From positions 124,001 through 188,000 of the forward strand of contig CAJNDS010000151.1 in the NCBI GenBank assembly GCA_905221605.1: a stretch of DNA of 64,000 nucleotides, written 5' to 3'. The position numbers and the translations under genes were made by a program. The notes beneath the pieces were generated by a model. The model saw only the letters and a program-made list of their open reading frames with translations, did not search any database and was not told the origin of the DNA. The stretch comes from Symbiodinium natans (Eukaryota; Sar; Dinophyceae; Suessiales; Symbiodiniaceae). Below are positions 57,795 through 64,000 of this stretch, piece by piece (position 1 is the stretch's first letter; every line of letters starts with the position of its first letter).

Positions 57795-57995
57795 TTTACG
57801 GCCGTAAGGCCCTGAGAGGCTTGCGGGCCTTAGGGGCCTTAAGGAATCGACGGACTCTACGGGCTCTAAGGGCTTACGGGCTCCTGCGGGCTCCTGCGGG
57901 CTCCTACGGGCTCCTGCGGGCTCCGGGCCTGCACGGCCCTCGCGGGCTCTACGGGCCCTACGGGCCCTACGGCCAGTGTACGGGCATATGGCCCG
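57795..57995. repeat. GGGCTCCTGCGGGCTC minisatellite
   Basis: Words of GCGGGCTC, TACGGGC and CCTGCGGGCT repeat at irregular 6-15 base spacing. The frame through it (57731-58006) is a Leu/Arg/Gly/Tyr-rich low-complexity product and is not called a gene. Confidence 0.8.
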
Positions 57996-58009
57996 GGCTG
58001 GTTTAGGAC

Positions 58010-61000
58010 CTTGGTCGGAAATGCACTTTCTACAGCACTTCAGATCGGTCTATGTGTGAAGCATAGGGAAGCGACGCACGATCTTCTGATCTTAACAGAG
58101 CTTAGGTCTTGGCAGTCTGGGCCTTCGCCGTCTTCCTTGGCAAGGGAGTGGACCCTGGCACACCTCTCCCGCAGCTGAACGGGGTAGAGATGCCTCCTGG
58201 TGGCACAAGATTCCTCCAACTCCCGTTCCCTCAGAGTCAGCTGACTCTGCGGGAAAAAAGGGTTGGGTGGGCTGAGAGTTGCGAGGTCAAGATGAAGCAT
58301 AGCAGCGCTGTATAGGACGTGCATGCTGCCATGCTGAACTATTCACCGCACACTCCAAACACGGAGGCTCAATCCCGAGGAGGCGGTTCCCCTGACGCGC
58401 GCGTCTGTCCTTTCGCACGTGCCTAGGAGAGGTTGGCAAGGCTTTGATTTTTGGTTGAGAAAGTTGGTTTCAGGGTCAACAGCGTGCAAGAAAGAATCAT
58501 GTGCGCAAAAAGTCCACCTGCCGCAGCAAGTACCATCTGCATCCTCAACTTATGCGGATGGGCCCAGAATACGGTTCAAGTTATCCATCCCAAACCCCGA
58601 AACCGAGGTCAAAGCTCACAGGCACGCCTCCGGCACTGGGCTGCTGCTGCGTGCAGCCAGAGACCTTGAGCCTGGACGCAGTCATCTGCAGTTGCTCCTA
58701 GTAGGGCCAGGGCAGCCTTAATGGTGAAGCGGCTTAGGGTTTAGGCCGATGCTGACCACTAGGGTGTAGCTAGGGGTGCGGGTTGCCATTCCTAGGAAGT
58801 GGCAGATGAGACAGCCGACGACGACGAGTCAGCCTAGGCTGGTGCATCTTCCGCTGATCGGCTCGTCCACTGCTCCCCAAATTCTGTGCACAAGTTGCTA
58901 CCGGTACCTCTGAGCGGGTACGGTTATTGTCTGAGATCATGCAGCTCTGCATGAATGACTTGCAGAATCTGCATGTTGAACTGCATACCGGCATGATGCA
59001 GAGCGCAGGGACTAGCAAAACGAGGAATTGCCTGCTGCTCGGGTTGCGCGGGGACTTTGGTAGGCGTTCATATGACAAGAAATAAACCCCAAGCTCCAAA
59101 TCGATGTTGGAATAGCAAAATGGACGGATCAAGCCCAAGTGCAATCGAAGCAAGACCCTACACATGGCCACCAAAGGTGGCAACTAGGCACAGGTTCTCG
59201 TAAGGTTTCCGTGCTGCAGCAGCATCATGTATGGGCAAGGGGCTCGGCCCCAAGCGGCTTACCAGGTTTTGGGCGGGTTCTTGACGGAGCATAAAGCTTG
59301 CTGCGCAAGGTGGTAAAGACCTTACTCATGTTGTTATCTTCAGGGTGTGGGCTTTCAGATCTTGAACTGATAATCGCTGAACAGTGCTATGATGTTTCTT
59401 GCTTGCCAAGTAGGTGAAGCAACGGCAAGCATCTGTTGTGCAGGAGAAGTGATCGCCACGCCTGCTTGTCGAACGCAGTGGTGGCCATTCCTTCGCTCAA
59501 TTTTCTGTCTCCTTCCAGCATGTCTGATCTTGGAGCGCAGATCCTAAACTGCCTTGCAGAGGATATGCTGGTTGAATGATGCACAGTCTGGTCAATGTTA
59601 AGCAACAGCGCGGCAGGCTTTTTCACGGGGGTCAGGGGGGGGGTCTGCTACGCGGCCCTGAAAACCCCAGAGCCCCAAATCGCTTCAGGGCTCCCCGGAC
59701 GTAGCTTTGCAACGCGCCTGCAGCTGTAGTACCACGTCGACTCAGGGACCCCAGCCCACATTTCCGTGTCTAAGAGTCTTACCAGCATACTTTTTCTTAC
59801 CTTACAAGCTCTAGAGAACTCCCAAACAGCACACCCAAGCCCTAAGCCTCCGAAACATCCCAATGATTTCCTTAGCTCCCCGAGTCGACGGAATCCCGAT
59901 TCAGCTCGGGCCCCCTTCGTCACCTTAGAGTCTTAGAGCCTTCTGCGGATATTTTGTCTGCGTAGCTTGGAGTCCAGAAGTGGCCACTCCTTTAGGCGAA
60001 TCAAGACCTGATGGACCAAACAGGACAAAAACGGGCACGCTGGAAGTTCTCAGGGTTTCAACCCTGGAAGTTCAGGGCTATGTCTTTTGAACTTGAGGCG
60101 CGCGGTCTAAAGTGGTTGCCATGCAAGGACCAGCCGCCCCTACCGGCCTGTCGCTCTTACCGCTTTTCTTGGAGCTCACGCACTGAGCAGAGACCTGTCT
60201 TATGAAAGATGTGCCGTACCATGTGGGTGGATCGTGCCCTGAAGCTATGGAGGCTTAATGACTTAATGGGGTTTATAAATCCTAGCGGTTGAACTCTATA
60301 GCCGTCTCGGTCCTGATCCCAACTCGTACAACGGGTCCAAATCCAAAACACCGAAGTTGCCGGGCCGATGTAAGCTTCGACCCCACTGCAGCATGTTCCG
60401 GCGCGTGGTGGCCATCGCAGCGCCTTGCGCCCTAGGTGCCTTTGGAGCCATTGGGGGTTCGTGCCAATTGCAAGGAGTAGGTTGGGAGGCAGCTGGTGGA
60501 ATTGTCCTGAAGTTGGCCTGAAGCAAAAGGGCGGCACACTGCAAGAGGCGCAGGGCACAAGACATTGCAAGTTCGTGAAGAAGAGCGAATGCCCACCAGC
60601 ACCAGAGGTTGCAACTTGTGCTATCCGTGATTCTGAGCCGTGGCATGCTCTCCGCCCAGGCGCCATTGTCTTGCTCTCGGATCGGAGGACTGAAGGGTCG
60701 AATTTGACTGTTGTGTTGATTTGTTCACGTATGTTTGCTCGTCAGTTGCCTTCTTCTGGACTCCGCCCAGGGTTTCTGGTGTTTAAGGTTTGGCCTGGCG
60801 TGAGTGCGGAGGCTCGGAAACCAAGTCGGCGCCTGCAAACCCAAATCCGTGCGAGCATCGCGCGAAGCGAAGGCAAGCAGTCCACTACAACAACCCGACC
60901 AGCCTACACCGACATGAGGATCATCAAGCAGAACATCCAGTTCCGATACATCTGTGCGAGCGAACGTCCCGCTGCAAACACAGAAGTATACCGAAGCGAT

Positions 61001-61560
61001 CTGTTTCAAAGACCCCTCCTCCCCCAACATTTTGTATTCCTACTCTAGTATATAGTGACAGTGAGACAGTCTGCGACGGCTACGTGCCCTGCACTAAATC
61101 TAGTTTAGGATTCAGGATCTCGTAGCGGCAACATGTTCACGTGGAGCACCAGCGTTTTATCAGTGAGTGGCTCTTCAGCTCTAACTCTGCGAGTAAGTTT
61201 GCTTAAAGGAGGGGAGGAATAAACAATCCCCAACAGCATGGTTCGCTCCACAACCGCCTAAATCTGGAGGACGCTTCTCCTTCGGCTGGCTGCGGCAGCA
61301 GAGTCCAGCGAACAGGTGCTAGTTGCTGGGTCTGTGGCTTTCTTTGTCATAGTTGAGTACTACTTTACATGTTTAAGGGTACTTAAAACCCAATAAGGAA
61401 TATAAACGTGAATTTTGAATATTATCCCAACCATGAACTAGCTTTGAGGCTGAAGGTGACAGGCGAAGCTCTCAGAAAGGTCTTGGCCTTGGGCATCGGG
61501 TGTAGGTCTTGGACTTGTGTAGGTCCATAGTCATAGGCAGTGGTATCTTACAGCCTAGAA
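58010..61560. other. No gene firmly recognised
   Basis: Open frames on both strands up to 207 codons (60425-61048) without domains. An ATG frame at 60393 (MFRRVVAIAAPCALGAFGAI) resembles a signal peptide but has no supported continuation. Telomere-like repeats are much rarer here than in the rest of the window. Confidence 0.35.
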
Positions 61561-61567
61561 GAGCATC

Positions 61568-61569
<2 letters not shown>

Positions 61570-61609
<40 letters not shown>
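61570..61609. repeat. (GA)n microsatellite
   Basis: About 20 perfect GA units. Confidence 0.97.
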
Positions 61610-61612
<3 letters not shown>

Positions 61613-61939
61613 CGGAAACATGGAGTTGAACCGCATTAGCCGCTCAGCCTGAAATGGCTGCGAACCCACTTCACATTCTATCCCATGACTCCATGACTGC
61701 CAAACAATGGCTGGAGCTGCGCGGTTTCTCCACGAAGTATGTAGCTGCATGCTGAAAGCACAGATTATGCCTTGGTTCGAAGAAGTTATCTCCATCCAGC
61801 AGAACATCTGTCACCACCGTATTTTTCTGGAAGCACTGTATCTACAGTCCCACTACAGGCCTGTGTGCGTGCGCGTGCAAGGCACTGTTTTCTTGTGGGG
61901 CCATTGACTGTAACACGACATGTTTTGCCCTCCTGTCAG

Positions 61940-62022
61940 TGGGGGCTGCTCGGCTGCGCCGGCTTCGTTCTTTGCTTCATCCCGGCGACGCTGTTCATGA
62001 TCCCAACAGGACTGGCAGCGCG
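61940..62022 (+). CDS. Candidate membrane-segment exon
   Basis: After TCCTGTCAG the frame reads WGLLGCAGFVLCFIPATLF and MIPTGLAARV, a good membrane helix. A GT donor can be placed near 62017. A second hydrophobic Cys-rich frame near 62145-62200 (WVCFCGMLMLLGSCC) could be another exon. Family unknown. Confidence 0.35.
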
Positions 62023-62576
62023 AGTGACATGTTTACGCGTTCACTTTGGCATCCCTTGGGGCTCAGCTGTGGCAAAAGATCCAAGAACCCGAAAGTCAAC
62101 CAGAACCTGGATCCCTAAACCCGAACACCCCCGCGCGGCTTTTTTGGGTCTGTTTCTGCGGCATGTTGATGCTTCTGGGTTCGTGTTGTCCTGTGATGGA
62201 TACGGAAAAGCCGACAAGGGGGAAGTTTGGCGACAGCCTGCGTCACAGGTTGTCCTGCTGGTCATCATACCCAGAATCCCTGCGCAGCGTCGTCCAGCTA
62301 TACGGGTGCGGGTGCCAAAAACCCTAAACCGTGGGCCCCGAAGTGCCCATTGCAGGACCCCTAGAAATGGCAGCGGGGCTCCTCTTCACGAGGCGGTATG
62401 GCCTCGCAGGCGTGGGGGGCGGGGGGGGTCGGCGGTGGCAGCGCAAGAGTCATAGTGTGATAGTACTGGTACGAGTACGTACTATTACTGATGACTTATT
62501 ACTTATTTTACTGCTTATTACTTTTTACTTATTACTTATGTCCTTTGACTTTTTACTTGTTCCTTTTTACTTTTTA

Positions 62577-62637
62577 CTTTTTCCCACCTTTGGTGTGGGG
62601 TTGTTAGATTTTAAGCTCAACTCTTCTCCTCGCCCGG
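62577..62637 (+). repeat. Dispersed repeat, copy 2 (plus orientation)
   Basis: GGTGTGGGGTTGTTAGAT then CTCAACTCTTCTCCTCGCCC, as on the minus strand at 23457-23520. Preceded by a TTTTTACTTTTTACTT pyrimidine-rich stretch. Confidence 0.85.
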
Positions 62638-62954
62638 AACGCTTCTCCTCGCGCGGTCTACTCCTAGAGACTCCCTGGACTGGCAGCCATGGGCGTTGGC
62701 AGGACAAGGTCTGCGTTTTGGTTCGATTGCGGCTGGTTCGGGCACACGTTGCTGGCACTTTCCTTGTCAACTTGGTATGTCTCTGACTCTGCGAGGGTTA
62801 CCAGGCATTCGCAGTTTTTTGTGAGATCAAGCGGGGCATCCGTAAAAGTCATCCACAAGCAGGCCCTTCTCCGCACAGACATTTAAAATTTATGCAGCTA
62901 GTCTTCCCACCTCATTGACCGAAGCAAGAGCGTCCCCCGGAATTCAGTAGGAGG

Positions 62955-64000
62955 ATGGCTGTAACATGGTCCTGCAAGCTGTGCATGCAGCGGAACTCCA
63001 TCGAGGCCGACAAGTGCGTGACATGCGGCCGCCCCCCAGACTGGGTGCCAGCACAGAGACCCCAGTCTGAGCCCCCGGGCGAGCTCGAGGTGTATCGGCC
63101 AAGCGAGGCATCAAGGACTCCGCCCAGAGAGGTGCAGCCCATGGTGACTTGTAAGAGCTATGCCCAGCTTTGCACCGGCACCCTTTTGATGGTACTCAAC
63201 GTGCTGCTGAACTTGCTCTGGCCTGTGCGATTCCTTCGGATGGATGAGCAGCTACGCGTCCAGCACCTGACCACGGTTACAGTTGTGAATGGGCCTGGGC
63301 TTGTGTGCATCAATCCGTTCAAGACCTGCACGATCGTGAAGGCCGTGACATTAGGCCCGCTCGACTACGTGCGCGTACGCGATGCTATGGATGGCAGCGA
63401 GCGTGCCGTTCACGGGCCGCGGTTGTTTTTCCTGGGTCCTTATGAGAAGATGCAGGCAAGCGGTCAGGGCGTGAGTGTGAGTAACATGCAGTACGTGCTG
63501 ATTGAGGACCGGCAGACTGGGGAAAGGAAGGTGCAGCGCGGACCCCTGGTGTGGATTCCAGGACCTCGAGAAGAAGGGAGGGTCTTCAACGCCGTCCGAC
63601 TTTCCAGCACAGAGTACATCAATGTGGAAGATCTGCTCAGCGGAGCTCGGAGGGTTGAAAAAGGACCTTGTATTTGGTTCCCAGGTCCTTATGAAGAGTG
63701 GGAGCAGGGGGATGCGGTTCACCTAAGTGGCACGGAGTATGTGACTGTTCAGAATGTCCTATCTGGCGAAAGGCGTGTGGACAAGGGCCCTTGCATGTGG
63801 TTCCCAGGTCCACACGACGAGTGGACGAAGGGAGCCTCCATCAGCCTAACTTGTACGCAATACCTGGCAGTCTTGAACAAACTTTCTGGAGCCTCTACGC
63901 TGGTTAAGGGTCCTTGTATATGGTTTCCTGGGCCCTATGATAGCGCCTCACCTGTGAAAGAGGCAATCGTGCTGCAGGACGATGAGTACGTAAAGCTAAA
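62955..64000 (+). CDS. RanBP2-type zinc finger + membrane segment + vault-like repeats, 3' truncated by window
   Basis: ATG at 62955 (GTAGGAGGATGG) opens a 348-codon frame that runs off the right edge with no intron. Residues 5-24 form a RanBP2-type zinc finger, W5-x-C7-x2-C10-x3-N14-x6-C21-x2-C24, which in other proteins binds RNA or ubiquitin. A hydrophobic segment spans residues ~72-91 (LLMVLNVLLNLLWPV). From residue ~154 a ~41-residue repeat follows, marked by KGPCIWFPGPYE-type motifs at residues 154, 196, 237, 278 and 319, each followed by a YVxVxxxLSGxxRxV-type segment. The GP..(W/F).(P/L)GP.E layout recalls the repeats of major vault protein, but the period is shorter than the ~53-55 residues usual there, and vault proteins lack a membrane segment. 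A distinct vault-like or band-7-like membrane protein is an equally fair reading. Confidence 0.8.
   Translation, partial: MAVTWSCKLCMQRNSIEADKCVTCGRPPDWVPAQRPQSEPPGELEVYRPSEASRTPPREVQPMVTCKSYAQLCTGTLLMVLNVLLNLLWPVRFLRMDEQLRVQHLTTVTVVNGPGLVCINPFKTCTIVKAVTLGPLDYVRVRDAMDGSERAVHGPRLFFLGPYEKMQASGQGVSVSNMQYVLIEDRQTGERKVQRGPLVWIPGPREEGRVFNAVRLSSTEYINVEDLLSGARRVEKGPCIWFPGPYEEWEQGDAVHLSGTEYVTVQNVLSGERRVDKGPCMWFPGPHDEWTKGASISLTCTQYLAVLNKLSGASTLVKGPCIWFPGPYDSASPVKEAIVLQDDEYVKL

Noticed and set aside
57731-58006. 91-codon ORF rich in LRAL/YGPYGPYG
   Set aside because: Encoded by a GC-rich minisatellite; low complexity.
60425-61048. 207-codon + strand ORF
   Set aside because: Long but without domain, signal or splice support. 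Several other frames are open in the same interval.

Overview
The window looks like nuclear DNA of a dinoflagellate, probably a Symbiodiniaceae-like or related species (inference). The reasons are: (1) small exons joined by short introns, with many GC donors and one apparent GA donor next to ordinary GT-AG introns; (2) TTTAGGG/CCCTAAA repeats scattered through almost every intergenic and intronic stretch; (3) protein families that are abundant in dinoflagellates, namely EF-hand cation channels, TIR-like multi-pass membrane proteins, WD40 arrays and RanBP2-type zinc fingers. No rRNA, tRNA, operon, CRISPR array, transposase or reverse transcriptase was recognised. All the genes I can support lie on the + strand.

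Layout. 0.6-1.5 kb: a two-exon membrane protein. 2.4-5.0 kb: six exons encoding the pore/S6 region and paired EF-hands of a voltage-gated cation channel, with no recognisable upstream part. 3.7-13.9 kb: almost continuous tandem repeats. These are GGAA runs, ~105-bp and ~58-bp units, AAT/AGT microsatellites around a 100-N gap, a ~230-bp repeat family that flips orientation near 6.83 kb, a GATGGGGG minisatellite, and a ~309-bp AT-rich palindromic array. 14.5-15.4 kb: a secreted or surface Cys-rich protein. 16-25 kb: scattered candidate exons (including a GT64/exostosin-like fragment) among telomere-like arrays. 25.9-31.1 kb: a 5.2-kb GC-rich satellite with nested 140-bp, 313-bp and ~1.66-kb periods. 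33.7-43.6 kb: at least nine partial WD40 repeats, most split between two exons at the same place in the blade. 45.7-51.1 kb: isolated candidate exons of unknown products. 53.4-55.9 kb: a TIR-like, multi-transmembrane gene with one in-frame TAG. 61.9 kb to the end: a membrane-segment exon, then a gene running off the right edge that joins a RanBP2-type zinc finger, a membrane segment and ~41-residue vault-like repeats.

The genes do not form a pathway. The main theme is structure. Coding information is cut into small exons embedded in telomere-like DNA. At least two introns consist largely of TTTAGGG repeats, and several gene models look partial or slightly broken (channel without its front half, WD40 array with frame changes, TIR-like gene with a stop). 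Exon joins were inferred by eye from reading frames and splice-site dinucleotides. They have not been tested against transcripts.
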